Shown: piece by piece, positions 7,769-16,398 of the stretch
How positions within the stretch are numbered: the stretch's first letter is position 1
Layout of the letters: each line of letters begins with the position of its first letter
Assembly (NCBI GenBank): GCA_001839685.1
Contig: MLAK01001295.1
Span: 1-22,200 of the forward strand
Direction of reading: 5' to 3'
DNA length: 22,200 bases
DNA from: Tritrichomonas foetus
Taxonomy: Eukaryota > Parabasalia > Tritrichomonadida > Tritrichomonadidae
Made by a program: the position numbers and the translations under genes
Notes under the pieces: model-generated
Told to the model about the DNA's origin: nothing
What the model saw: the letters and a program-made list of their open reading frames with translations, nothing else
Database searches by the model: none

Positions 7769-9235
7769 TTAGTACAGTGCGAGTTCACCACATTTTGTGA
7801 ATGCAAAAGTGATCATTTGAATAACAGGATGTTCGCGTTTCTTCCGATTATTTAAAGAAATAACAAGACGAACAAAATCATCTAATTTCTGTGTAACAAA
7901 ATTATGAATTTCAAACAATTGGTCTTCAACATCTCCAATGTTGTAAGTCATTGATATGTTCATTGCAAGTACACGAACTATGGTTTCTTCAATAATGTTT
8001 TGAATAATTTCGATTGTTTCATCATTTCTAGAAAGTTGTTCTTTTAACATAATGAATTGGTTTCCAATGTGAAGACCTACTGCGAAAGGTCTAACAACGA
8101 CTTCCATGAACATAGCGATTGCTGTGTCTCCACTTTGATCTTCATAAGAAGCAATGACCAAAATTGCCCTCAAAATATACAATCCAATATCTGATTTGAT
8201 TGCTTTTCTTTGAATGTCTTTGCATATCCTTCTGATGAGTCCATCAATTGGTGGTTGTTGAATTCCTTTATATTCAGATGCAAGTGACCTAGCCCATTCA
8301 ATTGACGATGAAATGAACATATTATCAAGTGCAATAAGTTCTGGAACGTCTTGAATGAGATACCCGCTCACTGCCTGCCGAACTGATGCTGCCAGGCACC
8401 TCAAAAAGTGATCGAGCATTTTATTTGATGCAAGGACATTCACAAGGGAACGAATAGAAACCAAGTTACTTGGATCAGACGCAAGCGCACAGATTGCTGT
8501 TGCAAATGAAATATCAAAAGACGTTAATGCATTTAAGAAAGATGGAAGATAGTCGGCAATTTCTTTGCCGCTATTGAGAATAGAAATAAAAGCATGGAGT
8601 TGAGTTCTTCGACCGGTTTTTGGAGCAGTCTCAAAAACGAACTGCTGAACTTTTTGAGCCGAAGTGTTCACTTCATCTGCTTGGTCTGATCGTGCACCAA
8701 TAAAACGAATTGCTGGCGGCATGGAGGGAGTCGTCATTTGGCCTCCCTTCATTTCGGGGAGAAGTGGGAAGCGGACAACATTCTCCCCCATGCTGACAAC
8801 GAGATTGAAATAGCCATCAACGTAGGCCTGGTGGGGCTGTGGCGACAATTTGTTATCATGTAAATATACGCGGGTACTGAATAACGAAATTGAGGACAAA
8901 ACGGCAAATCGGAGTGGCATTGGATTACACGGCAATAATTTGCTGACGAATAATTGAATGAGTGACGGCTCGCGGCTTTGATAAATATATCGAATTTGAT
9001 CAATGTGCCGTTTGATTAATGCAAATTTTGGATGCTTTGGAACAGCCTCGTCAGACTGAAACCAGACTGGTGATAATTGAAGTGCGAATGGCTTCATTGC
9101 TTTGAAAACTTTTCGACATTGTTCAACGGTTTCTTTGTCGCCTTCGCCAAGATAAAACATTGTTGGTTTTTGGTTGTGTAATCGAAGAGAGTTTTCGAGA
9201 GCTTCGTTTAATGCTTGTTCTTGCTCGGAAATCAT
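7769..9235 (-). CDS. Unidentified 488-residue mainly helical protein
   Basis: A long, unbroken frame with balanced composition, so a real gene, but I do not recognise the family. The N-terminus (1-60) is charged and helical. The middle (about 70-160) has hydrophobic segments such as LIQLFVSKLLPCNPMPLRFA. The C-terminal half is helical: ILNSGKEIADYLPSFLNALT, FLRCLAASVRQAVSGYLI, IDGLIRRICKDIQRK, TAIAMFMEVVVRPFAVGLHI and a closing region rich in Ile/Val. The order of helices, with an RxxC-like segment and a later RPF segment, faintly recalls a Ras-GAP domain, but the family's FRxNS and arginine-finger signatures are not evident, so I leave the function open. The start is the first ATG; an M3-consensus box lies just upstream at 9244-9251 in the opposite orientation. 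The stop is TAAA. Confidence 0.85.
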   Translation of the reverse strand: MISEQEQALNEALENSLRLHNQKPTMFYLGEGDKETVEQCRKVFKAMKPFALQLSPVWFQSDEAVPKHPKFALIKRHIDQIRYIYQSREPSLIQLFVSKLLPCNPMPLRFAVLSSISLFSTRVYLHDNKLSPQPHQAYVDGYFNLVVSMGENVVRFPLLPEMKGGQMTTPSMPPAIRFIGARSDQADEVNTSAQKVQQFVFETAPKTGRRTQLHAFISILNSGKEIADYLPSFLNALTSFDISFATAICALASDPSNLVSIRSLVNVLASNKMLDHFLRCLAASVRQAVSGYLIQDVPELIALDNMFISSSIEWARSLASEYKGIQQPPIDGLIRRICKDIQRKAIKSDIGLYILRAILVIASYEDQSGDTAIAMFMEVVVRPFAVGLHIGNQFIMLKEQLSRNDETIEIIQNIIEETIVRVLAMNISMTYNIGDVEDQLFEIHNFVTQKLDDFVRLVISLNNRKKREHPVIQMITFAFTKCGELALY

Positions 9236-9683
9236 AAATTAAGAGCCGTTTAGATCTGACAAGTTAAGTGAAAAATAAAAATTAACGAAACTTTTTTATT
9301 TTCTGATGTGATTTATTGGAAACTTTTTCAATCCATCATTTTTTCTTCTGACATTTATCAAACATGCTTATTTTTCACCCAAACTAAGCTATAGAATGCA
9401 TTTTTATGAATATATTTGAATATATATTATGGATGACGCTGATAGACATTTTCCACTATCTTATCCAGAATGATACATGCCCTATAAATTTGAATTTTCA
9501 TCAAAAACTCTAATGATTTAACTTTTTGTACATATGGATTCATTTTTTATTCATAAAAGTATCCACAAGCGGCACACAAAAAATATATAAATAGGAAATA
9601 TCAAAATAAAAAATGTGTAAAAATTAATATTAATAATAAATGAATATAAGTTTCTTTGGTATTTAGAAGATTAAAATAAAAAT
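9236..9683. other. AT-rich spacer between the 488-residue and calmodulin genes
   Basis: No coding or RNA gene seen. It holds the upstream region of the 488-residue gene (right-to-left transcription) and the 3' flank of calmodulin. Confidence 0.6.
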
Positions 9684-10133
9684 TTATTTTCCAAGGGCAA
9701 GAGCTCTGAATTCATTGAAGTCGATCTTTCCATCACGGTTGCGGTCTGCTTCATTGATCATACGACGGATAACTTCGGCTGATGAATCGAGGCCAAGAGA
9801 GATAAGAAGTGTTCTGAGTTCCTGTGGTGTGATGAAGCCATCATTGTCACGATCAAAAACTCTGAAAGCTTCACGTAATTCTTCCTCAATGTCGCTCTGG
9901 CGCATTTGGCGTGACATGAGGGCAAGGAATTCTGTGAAATCAATTGTTTCATTTCCATCAGCATCAACTTCGCGGATCATGTCTTGAAGTTCATTATGTG
10001 TTGGGGATTGTCCGATGGCGCGCATAACTGAAGCAAGATCATCAACTGTGATTGCACCATCTTGGTTGCGGTCCATGATGTCAAAAGCCTGGCGGAATTC
10101 TTGGATTTGTTCTGCTGAAAGTGTTTCAACCAT
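9684..10133 (-). CDS. CALM: Calmodulin with atypical EF-hands 1 and 2
   Basis: Calcium sensor of 149 residues, the normal calmodulin length, starting MVETLSAEQIQEF and ending ALALGK. The frame is open 48 bases further upstream, but the extra 16 residues (mostly Lys/Asn/Arg) do not belong to the family. Four EF-hand loops are present: 21-32 (DRNQDGAITVDD), 57-68 (DADGNETIDFTE), 94-105 (DRDNDGFITPQE) and 130-141 (DRNRDGKIDFNE). Loop 2 has Glu at position 6, where EF-hands nearly always have Gly (GAA in place of GGA-type codon), and loop 1 ends in Asp rather than Glu at position 12. The central linker is SRQMRQSDIEEELREAF. A divergent calmodulin or calmodulin-like paralogue is possible; centrin is unlikely because the N-terminal extension is absent. 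The stop is TAAA. Confidence 0.93.
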   Translation of the reverse strand: MVETLSAEQIQEFRQAFDIMDRNQDGAITVDDLASVMRAIGQSPTHNELQDMIREVDADGNETIDFTEFLALMSRQMRQSDIEEELREAFRVFDRDNDGFITPQELRTLLISLGLDSSAEVIRRMINEADRNRDGKIDFNEFRALALGK

Positions 10134-10550
10134 TAAAAAAAATATCTTCCGTTTATTATTTCTGTTTTCAGTTTTTTTCAAAACGATTGAAAGAAAAATT
10201 GATATAAGAAAAAATGAGTTTATTTGGTTATCTAATGGAAGGAATGTTGAAATAACTTTTGAATTTTATTAAAGATATAACAACAACTATTTTGATGGTT
10301 AAACAACAAAACATAATCAGGCATGAAGTTCTAGATTTTGAGAAATTCCAAAGAAAAAGCCTGAACATGACTAAAAATAAGCGAAATGGATACTACTGTA
10401 GAATTAAATAAGAGAATAATGAAATCTGGTTTGTTTGTTGACCAAAAAATTATTCAATGAAAAATCTGAAAAATAATCATAAAAAAAATCTCGAATTTGA
10501 TTAGCCACATTATTTATTCATTAATTAACTTATTTTTCATTTCCATGCTT
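10134..10550. other. AT-rich spacer between calmodulin and the ARL16-like gene
   Basis: No coding signal. An Inr-like TCATT on the minus strand (10213-10217) lies about 80 bp before the calmodulin start; I see no M3 or M5 match closer in. Confidence 0.5.
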
Positions 10551-11066
10551 TTATTTCATTTGATCGGCAATCCAATGGAATATGTCGCTCAATCCAACAC
10601 CGACGACGGATGATGTTTCCAAAAATGAAAGGCGAGATGGATTCAATGTTCGGTCGAATCCGATAATTTCGTCGATGACATTAAATCTGACACAATCTGG
10701 AACATCGCATTTACTGAGCACGATCAAAACTGGCTTTTGGTCAAGGTTGTGATTTTGAAGGACTTCATTTAGCCAAACAATGTTGCTGGCAGTTTTTGTG
10801 AGATCGGCGGAATCGAATACATAAACTATCGCTCTGGGGCTTTTCGCGTGCTGTTCCCATTCGTTGATGTTGGCGCCACCGAGTTCCTTGAAGACGAAGT
10901 TCATTCCGCGGAATTTGAAGTTGTTTGGCTCGACGCCTTCAGTCGGTTTGGTATTTGGAATTGGATCGAATGGAGTTAATCGTTTTTCTTCTGAGAGGGT
11001 CTGCATCCTTTTCAAGAGGAGGGATTTTCCTGAGCTTTTTGGTCCCATAAATAGAATTTCTCCCAT
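10551..11066 (-). CDS. ARL16: ARF-like small GTPase, ARL16 type
   Basis: A 171-residue Ras-fold GTPase. P-loop GPKSSGKS at 8-15; switch I Thr42 in PNTKPTEG; switch II FKELGGANINEW (59-70); G4 element SKCD (118-121); G5 ETSS (150-153). ARF proteins have DVGGQ in switch II. Here it is ELGGA, matching the RELGG form of ARL16, and the PxTxPTxG switch I also agrees with that subfamily. The Gln that positions water for GTP hydrolysis is absent (Ala65), and the guanine-specificity element has Ser and Cys in place of Asn and Lys/x. There is no N-terminal amphipathic helix; Gly2 is present but is followed at once by the first beta strand. An SRP-receptor-beta-like or other divergent ARL is the alternative. 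ARL16 is tied to Golgi/cilium traffic in animals; its role here is unknown. Confidence 0.8.
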   Translation of the reverse strand: MGEILFMGPKSSGKSLLLKRMQTLSEEKRLTPFDPIPNTKPTEGVEPNNFKFRGMNFVFKELGGANINEWEQHAKSPRAIVYVFDSADLTKTASNIVWLNEVLQNHNLDQKPVLIVLSKCDVPDCVRFNVIDEIIGFDRTLNPSRLSFLETSSVVGVGLSDIFHWIADQMK

Positions 11067-12209
11067 GATGTTCTGATTTTAAGGAGTTGAAAAAATTGAA
11101 ATAATGAAAGTTCGTTGGTATTCATATAACATGTCATGATTTGTTTATATTTTCTGTTCTTTTCAGTTTTTTCGCTAAAATAATGTAATGAATTTTGAAT
11201 TTGTCTTCAAAATTCTATAGTATCAAATAACCTTTTCAATGTAAAAATGGTCGTTGAAAACTGAGAAGTTTCTGATTTTAGAATCTTTATTATTTCTCTT
11301 TAATATTGTTTAATACATGCAGTATTAGTTCATTGAGAGTAATGAGAATCTTTGTTAAGGCCAAGATCGAGAGAAAAACTAGCTTTAACCATCTCTATTT
11401 TATATTCATAATTTGATCACATCATAGTTGTAACAGAGATACTTAGAAAGTAAACATGGATAGTGTTCATATTTCAGCAAAGGTTTTTTATTTATTTATT
11501 TTTGTCTAGATAGATATCTGTCAATGAGGACATCTCGTAAATCACTGGGCTGGGCGTGACTTATTTTCCAACTTCAAAAATAATTGTCTTCTTTCATTTT
11601 AAAGAAGTTATCGAAAGGGAAAATAATCACCACTTACACCCCAAAACGAATCTACTGTTCAGAATGCTCTCTAGCTTTTAGTTTCGCGTATAACTTTTGT
11701 TGCCTTTGGTGGAACAAAAACAATCTAATTCAGACTAAGATTTCATTGAAAGAGAAGACAGTTATGCTTATGAATTCACATGCTGGCTTGGGAAGTAAGA
11801 TCAACAACATAGAAAAGATCAACAATAGTAGTTCATTTCATATGAAAAAATTACCCAAATATGTTTTCATAAATTTAACATCAATAATTATTTCCTTATA
11901 TATTGATAGAAAAAATATCACGGTCAAATATTACTCTTGCGAGTAGATATTCACTCAGATCACATACACAGATCAAGTTAAGAAGAAACATTATACCCAA
12001 AATGAAATTATTATCTTAATGAAAAGGACATTTATAAATTTCCAAAAGATTTTCATGATCTATATTTATTTATGATGTCTTTCGATGCGAATCTATTGTG
12101 AAAGTAAAATCTAGTTGAGCTTTATGACTGCAAAATCTCGTGATTTTCGTTATCGAAATTTTTAAACGTTCCCCTATGTAAACAATTCAATTTTTCCAAA
12201 ATCGAGAGA
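11067..12209. other. 1.1-kb spacer between divergent ARL16-like and L29 genes
   Basis: AT-rich, with no supported gene. A 120-codon plus-strand frame (11584-11946) opens on a TTG and has no ATG until codon 61. Its composition is Asn/Ile/Lys/Ser-rich, as expected from AT-rich DNA, and no domain is visible. A small GC-rich pocket at about 11543-11563 (CACTGGGCTGGGCGTGAC) stands out from the background. Confidence 0.5.
11101..11107 (-). promoter_or_regulatory. Inr-like element of the ARL16-like gene
   Basis: On the minus strand TCATTAT fits the trichomonad initiator, with the +1 A at 11105 and a predicted 5' UTR of about 38 nt. Confidence 0.45.
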
Positions 12210-12240
12210 AACCGTTTGGAGCGGTTGTGGTCGGCCTTTT
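12210..12240 (+). promoter_or_regulatory. L29 promoter: twin M3 boxes, TGGTCGGCC and CCTTTT
   Basis: AACCGTTT (12210-12217) and AGCGGTTG (12220-12227) both fit the M3 consensus and are 10 bp apart. TGGTCGGCC (12228-12236) follows, then CCTTTT (12235-12240), an M5-like start. If transcription begins at 12235 the 5' UTR is 9 nt. The block AGCGGTTKTGGYCGRCC matches the S9 promoter at 14 of 17 positions. Confidence 0.7.
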
Positions 12241-12243
12241 CTT

Positions 12244-12423
12244 ATGGCTAAGCGCAGTAACACATCCGCTCACAACAGAAGTCACCAACTTCATCGCAAC
12301 GGTATCAAGCGCCCAAGGAACGTTCCACTTTGGTTCCCAAAGGGAATGAACAGCAGATTCCTTCGCAATGTCAAGAACGCTCAAAGAGGACTCAACAAGA
12401 CCGGTTCTGATTCAGAAGAATAA
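12244..12423 (+). CDS. RPL29: 60S ribosomal protein L29 (eL29)
   Basis: A 59-residue basic protein, the same length as yeast eL29. It begins MAKRSNTSAHNRSHQLHRNG and continues IKRPRN, then KGMNSRFLRNVKNAQRG, which match the eL29 core (MAKSKNHTxHNQ, HRNGIKKP, KGVDPKFLRN). eL29 is a small component of the large subunit near the subunit interface. The C-terminus is unusual: it ends NKTGSDSEE, a short acidic tail in place of the basic tail of most eL29 proteins. Start ATG 12244 follows the M5-like element by a few bases. Third positions are C/G-rich, like S9 and unlike neighbours, consistent with strong expression. It is convergent with the importin gene. Confidence 0.93.
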   Translation: MAKRSNTSAHNRSHQLHRNGIKRPRNVPLWFPKGMNSRFLRNVKNAQRGLNKTGSDSEE

Positions 12424-12799
12424 GCAAAAACCCTGCACGATTAAAATTGATTCTTGATACAAATTTCCTTTTTTCTTTAGAGTTAAAGATATTTTTTTTC
12501 TTTTTTTTCACTTCCAAAATCCGCCGATTAATCAAACGAAAAAAATATTGAAAACAACGAATCGAAAAGAAAACATTATTTTCGAGTTGTTTGTTGTGAT
12601 TTTTGATCATATCGATATCGATTTTTTTTCATTTGAAAAATCTTTTTCATTTTTGTTGTTTGAGAAAAAAAAATTATCATTGTTTCTTTTGTTTGTTTAT
12701 TAAAACATTTAACGCATTTGCTTTCTTTCAAAAAGCAAAAATAAATAATATACTTATATAATTCTAATATAAAATGAAATAACAGAAAAAAATCATGCC
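12424..12799. other. Spacer between the convergent L29 and importin genes
   Basis: T-rich on the plus strand after L29 (long T runs at 12490-12509), no gene seen. It contains the hairpin at 12717-12739. Confidence 0.6.
12717..12739. repeat. Hairpin downstream of the importin gene
   Basis: TTTGCTTT (12717-12724) and AAAGCAAA (12732-12739) are perfect 8-bp arms around a 7-nt loop, about 60 bp past the importin stop codon on the minus strand. Confidence 0.5.
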
Positions 12800-15763
12800 T
12801 TATTCTTGTTCCATTGGTTTGAATCTCTGTAAGTTGGCCATTAGCCTTATCTGTCTTCCTTGATTGAATTGAACAAACTGGCCTAATTGGTCTTGTGGGA
12901 ATTGAATCAAACTGCTCGCCAAGATTGCAATGACCCCTTCTGATGTTTCTGATATAAAATATTCATCAGACGATAAAAGGGTTGCTGCAACGAAAGGCAT
13001 TTTCTGTGCAGCTAATTCTGGCCATTTTTTAGCAGCAAAAACTGAAAAAACTGATGTAAATGGTAAATCATCACTATCAAATTTGGGTGGAAGACTATTG
13101 ATCACGATTTGTAGAATGTTTGGTGCTGGATTTAAACCAAATTCCATTACTAAGCTACACCATAGACTAATTGTTGAATTCCTAAGTGTTTCATGTTCAA
13201 GATCACTGTTTATTATCGCTTCACAGAAATCTATGAGTGTTTGTTGATAAGATTCAATACCTTCTTTATTTGCATACAATAAATATCTCATTGCTTTAGT
13301 AATAAGAACTTGAAGCTCACGATTGTTGTTTTCATTCAAGTATAAAACACATCTATCGATTGTCATTCCATATAAATCTTGCAATTCAGGTTCCAAGAAG
13401 CAAAGATGTGCATAAATTTCAAGTGGATAACCACAATAGATTTTATTTTGATTTGCTAAATAACTCTGTAAGTTTTGATAAATTTCACTGAAAAGTGCTG
13501 CTGAGTTTTGACCAAGGGCACCAATTAATCTATCTAAGCATTCAAAGACAGGATCAAGCAAATGAATATCAATTGATGAAGAAAGCTCATAACATAAGTA
13601 GTTCGGGAAATTTCCGCCAATTCCATTGAATATTTCTTGTCGAATTGTTTCAATTTGGACAAAATCACCACCATACGATTTAATTATGGCGGAAATTGCT
13701 TTATGAATAGAAATAACATTATCTAAATCAACTTTAGATAAAAGTTGAACAAGAGGAATTAATAAATCAAGGATTTCCGTATTTCCTAAGTATTTATAGC
13801 CTTCAGCTGAAATAGAAATGGCTTCACAAACAGTAGAATAAGGTAAACAGTTGTGACTTACACAATTCCTTAAAAGATTAAGAAATTCTACAGCTAGTGG
13901 TGGTAAATGTGTTGGTACATATTTGATGAGAGTAGCAATGCAAGTCATTATTGCTTCTTGTAGTTCGATTTCAGTTTGATCATTATCATATTTCATTGGA
14001 CGAATTGGATGTTGTTGTAAAATTGCAATTAAAGGTGTAACAAGTGCTTGACAGAAAGGTAGTAAAGAAATAATTTCATTTGTAGCAATAACTTGAAGAC
14101 AACGAATAGCTTCTGTTTTAATTGGCAAAATTGGACTTTGCATTGATGAGCCAATTAGCATGACATGTTTTTCAATGTCAGCTTGAATAGAATGTGGACA
14201 AATTGCTGCAAGTCGTCCAAAACTTCTCAAACATACAATTTTAAGGTCATCATTTTGTAAAGCACTGTTTAAAACAGGACATAATGCTTGATAGATGCCT
14301 TCAACTGGCACAGAAAAGTTAGAAATACTTGAACCAATACAGCTAATCACTTTTTCTGCTTGAGATGAACTTGCATTACTTAAAAGATTGATAAGAGTCT
14401 GAATAAATCCAGATAAATCTCTAGGTGGTCTTTTTGAAGCTTCTAAAACAATATCAAGAGTTTCAAGTGCCATTGGATGTGCGACTTTTTTCAATAGAAT
14501 AACTGAAATTGCATCAACAAAAGGAGTTATAGAATTTGGAATATTTTCGGAAAGTTCGTTCAACAGACGACATTGAAGGAAGAAATCTTCTTCATCATCA
14601 TTCTCACTCCAATCAAGAATGAAATGCATAACATTGTTGATGTGAACAGAAAAAGCAGTTAATTGTGTATCTGCAATACTTGTTAAAAGGAAAAGAGATA
14701 ATTGTCGATTAATAACATTGGCGTTTTGCATTAGTGATAAACAAATACCCAAAATATAGTCAAAAACAATATCACCTTCAAATGTTGCACTTGCATTTCT
14801 GAGGAATCGATCGAAAAATTCATAAACGTCAGGATTTCGATCATTTTGTAAGATAAGTAATGATAAATTAATGAAAACATCCAAGTATTGCTTAACTACA
14901 TTAAAATCAGTTTCATCTAATAGATATCTCATTATATAGCTTGTATTTTCGATTTCATCGATTACTGTAAATGCAATAGTTCGAAATTGTGGAGGCAAAT
15001 TTGTATCTGCTGTAGTTTGAATTGCCCATTGGGAAAAATCGCCCAAATAGTTATCAAATTTGGAGATGGTCAAAATTTCACTCACAATGTTAACTAAAAT
15101 TCTTGCTTCTTCAATTTCTTTATGAACATAAAATGCGTTGTGAAGACTTGTATGGAATGTATTCACTATTATATCAATTAAATGTGAATAGTCATAACTT
15201 AACCATAAAACACAACTCATTAGCTGCATTCCAATTTTTCTCGCTTCGGGATCATTCGATAGCATTGTGTTTCTTGCGTTTTCAATAAGAAAAGGAACAG
15301 CCTCATTTTTTTGTTCGTCCGTTAAATTGTTGCACATAAGCTGCCAAAGATAAAGGCCCGTTGTATATAAAATTGGATTGGATAATAATTGGTTTGCAAA
15401 ATTGAAGACATCTGGCCAAAAATTCTGTGCAAAGACTGCAATGGCTTCACAAATATTTCTTCGTAACAGAAAATCCGATTCGTTTGTCACTAATTGCATG
15501 AATAAATTTTTTATTTGCTCAACAGATTCTGGCGTGAGTGTGGGAATAATTGTTGGAAGTAGTTTCTGGATGAATAAAATTGCGTACTGGCGAATGGATT
15601 GCTCTTGGGTCTGCTGAAGAAGTAAAAACATTGAAAAAATCGAGGTTGGATTTTGGAGTTGAATTTGCATTTGCTCAACCGCATGATGACGTTCGTCGTT
15701 GCTCTGCGTATACAAAATTACGCGAATCAATTGATAAAAACCTTGCGCACTTTCAACAGACAT
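12800..15763 (-). CDS. Importin-beta family karyopherin (IPO4/Kap123-like)
   Basis: A 987-residue protein built of HEAT-type helical pairs from end to end, a typical karyopherin-beta length. The N-terminus (FYQLIRVILYTQSNDERHHAVEQMQIQL, 9-36, then SIRQYAILFIQKLLPTIIP) has the importin N-terminal pattern: a helix with residues before AxxxL, then the RQxAxxxxxKLL segment that contacts RanGTP. Later repeats include LCPVLNSALQNDDLKIVCLR, FGRLAAICPHSIQADIEK and SMQSPILPIKTEAIRCLQVI. The acidic run ENDDEEDFF near 390 resembles the acidic loop of several importins. The N-terminal match is nearest to IPO4/Kap123, which import ribosomal proteins and histones; IPO5/Kap121 is an alternative. It should act at the nuclear pore with Ran. 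No catalytic site is expected. Confidence 0.88.
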   Translation of the reverse strand: MSVESAQGFYQLIRVILYTQSNDERHHAVEQMQIQLQNPTSIFSMFLLLQQTQEQSIRQYAILFIQKLLPTIIPTLTPESVEQIKNLFMQLVTNESDFLLRRNICEAIAVFAQNFWPDVFNFANQLLSNPILYTTGLYLWQLMCNNLTDEQKNEAVPFLIENARNTMLSNDPEARKIGMQLMSCVLWLSYDYSHLIDIIVNTFHTSLHNAFYVHKEIEEARILVNIVSEILTISKFDNYLGDFSQWAIQTTADTNLPPQFRTIAFTVIDEIENTSYIMRYLLDETDFNVVKQYLDVFINLSLLILQNDRNPDVYEFFDRFLRNASATFEGDIVFDYILGICLSLMQNANVINRQLSLFLLTSIADTQLTAFSVHINNVMHFILDWSENDDEEDFFLQCRLLNELSENIPNSITPFVDAISVILLKKVAHPMALETLDIVLEASKRPPRDLSGFIQTLINLLSNASSSQAEKVISCIGSSISNFSVPVEGIYQALCPVLNSALQNDDLKIVCLRSFGRLAAICPHSIQADIEKHVMLIGSSMQSPILPIKTEAIRCLQVIATNEIISLLPFCQALVTPLIAILQQHPIRPMKYDNDQTEIELQEAIMTCIATLIKYVPTHLPPLAVEFLNLLRNCVSHNCLPYSTVCEAISISAEGYKYLGNTEILDLLIPLVQLLSKVDLDNVISIHKAISAIIKSYGGDFVQIETIRQEIFNGIGGNFPNYLCYELSSSIDIHLLDPVFECLDRLIGALGQNSAALFSEIYQNLQSYLANQNKIYCGYPLEIYAHLCFLEPELQDLYGMTIDRCVLYLNENNNRELQVLITKAMRYLLYANKEGIESYQQTLIDFCEAIINSDLEHETLRNSTISLWCSLVMEFGLNPAPNILQIVINSLPPKFDSDDLPFTSVFSVFAAKKWPELAAQKMPFVAATLLSSDEYFISETSEGVIAILASSLIQFPQDQLGQFVQFNQGRQIRLMANLQRFKPMEQE

Positions 15764-16398
15764 TTTGAGATTGATCAGTTAATCAATTTTTATTAAATTT
15801 AACCTTCTGACATTTTTTTTCACCTCTGGTTTTTAAGGTTGTTGGTAAATTTCAAGACAGTTTTTTGTGAAGCGAATAATGGTTTTGAATATTTTATGAG
15901 ATAATTTGTACACTTTTTCAACATTACAAATTTATTTTGATATTCAAAAAGAAAATTAATTTGTCAGAAAAAACCGATAAAATATTATTTTTTACTCACA
16001 ATTCATCAGAGATAAGTATTCTATATTTCTCGAAATCTACTTAAGCCCATTTTCTTGATCAATGAAAATAAAGCGAATTGCGATTAGCAATTACAGATAA
16101 CCATGTTCATTTAATGTGAAACCTAAAATAGCGACAATTGGAAATTTCTTATTGGTTTGGAATGTTTTCGTGCCAAAAAGGATCATTGATTTCGATTCAT
16201 AGGAACAATACATGAATGATTATATCGAATAATTCCTTCTCACCTCCAAACAAAAATATATTTAAAAATAATGATTTGATAATTAATTAATTAATTAATT
16301 ACATCAACGATAAGGCTGTTGAATATATAATTAATTAATTATATCAACAACCTTATCTAGATCTATTATAATAAATGCATTAACTTGGTGATCTTAAA
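15764..16398. other. Spacer between importin and cyclin genes
   Basis: Contains the upstream region of the importin gene (no clear Inr, M3 or M5 match found) and, next to the cyclin stop, a TTAA microsatellite (about 16280-16300) and the palindrome at 16310-16356. No gene seen. Confidence 0.6.
16310..16356. repeat. 47-bp near-perfect palindrome downstream of cyclin
   Basis: ATAAGGCTGTTGA (16310-16322) pairs with TCAACAACCTTAT (16344-16356) with one C/A mismatch. The intervening sequence, ATAATTAATTAATTAT flanked by TA, is itself self-complementary. It lies 43 bp past the cyclin stop codon. The related run at 16280-16310 (AATTAATTA then CATCAACGATAAGG) repeats part of the same sequence in direct orientation. 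Confidence 0.8.

Noticed and set aside
10134..10181. 16-residue N-terminal extension of calmodulin
   Set aside because: Lys/Asn/Arg-rich residues not found in the family; starting at 10133 gives exactly the usual 149 residues.
11543..11563. GC-rich pocket as a structured RNA gene
   Set aside because: Only about 20 bp, no stem partner nearby and no tRNA, SRP or snRNA consensus.
11584..11946. 120-codon plus-strand frame in the long spacer
   Set aside because: Opens on TTG, first ATG is at codon 61, Asn/Ile/Lys-rich composition as expected of AT-rich non-coding DNA, no domain, no promoter match close by.
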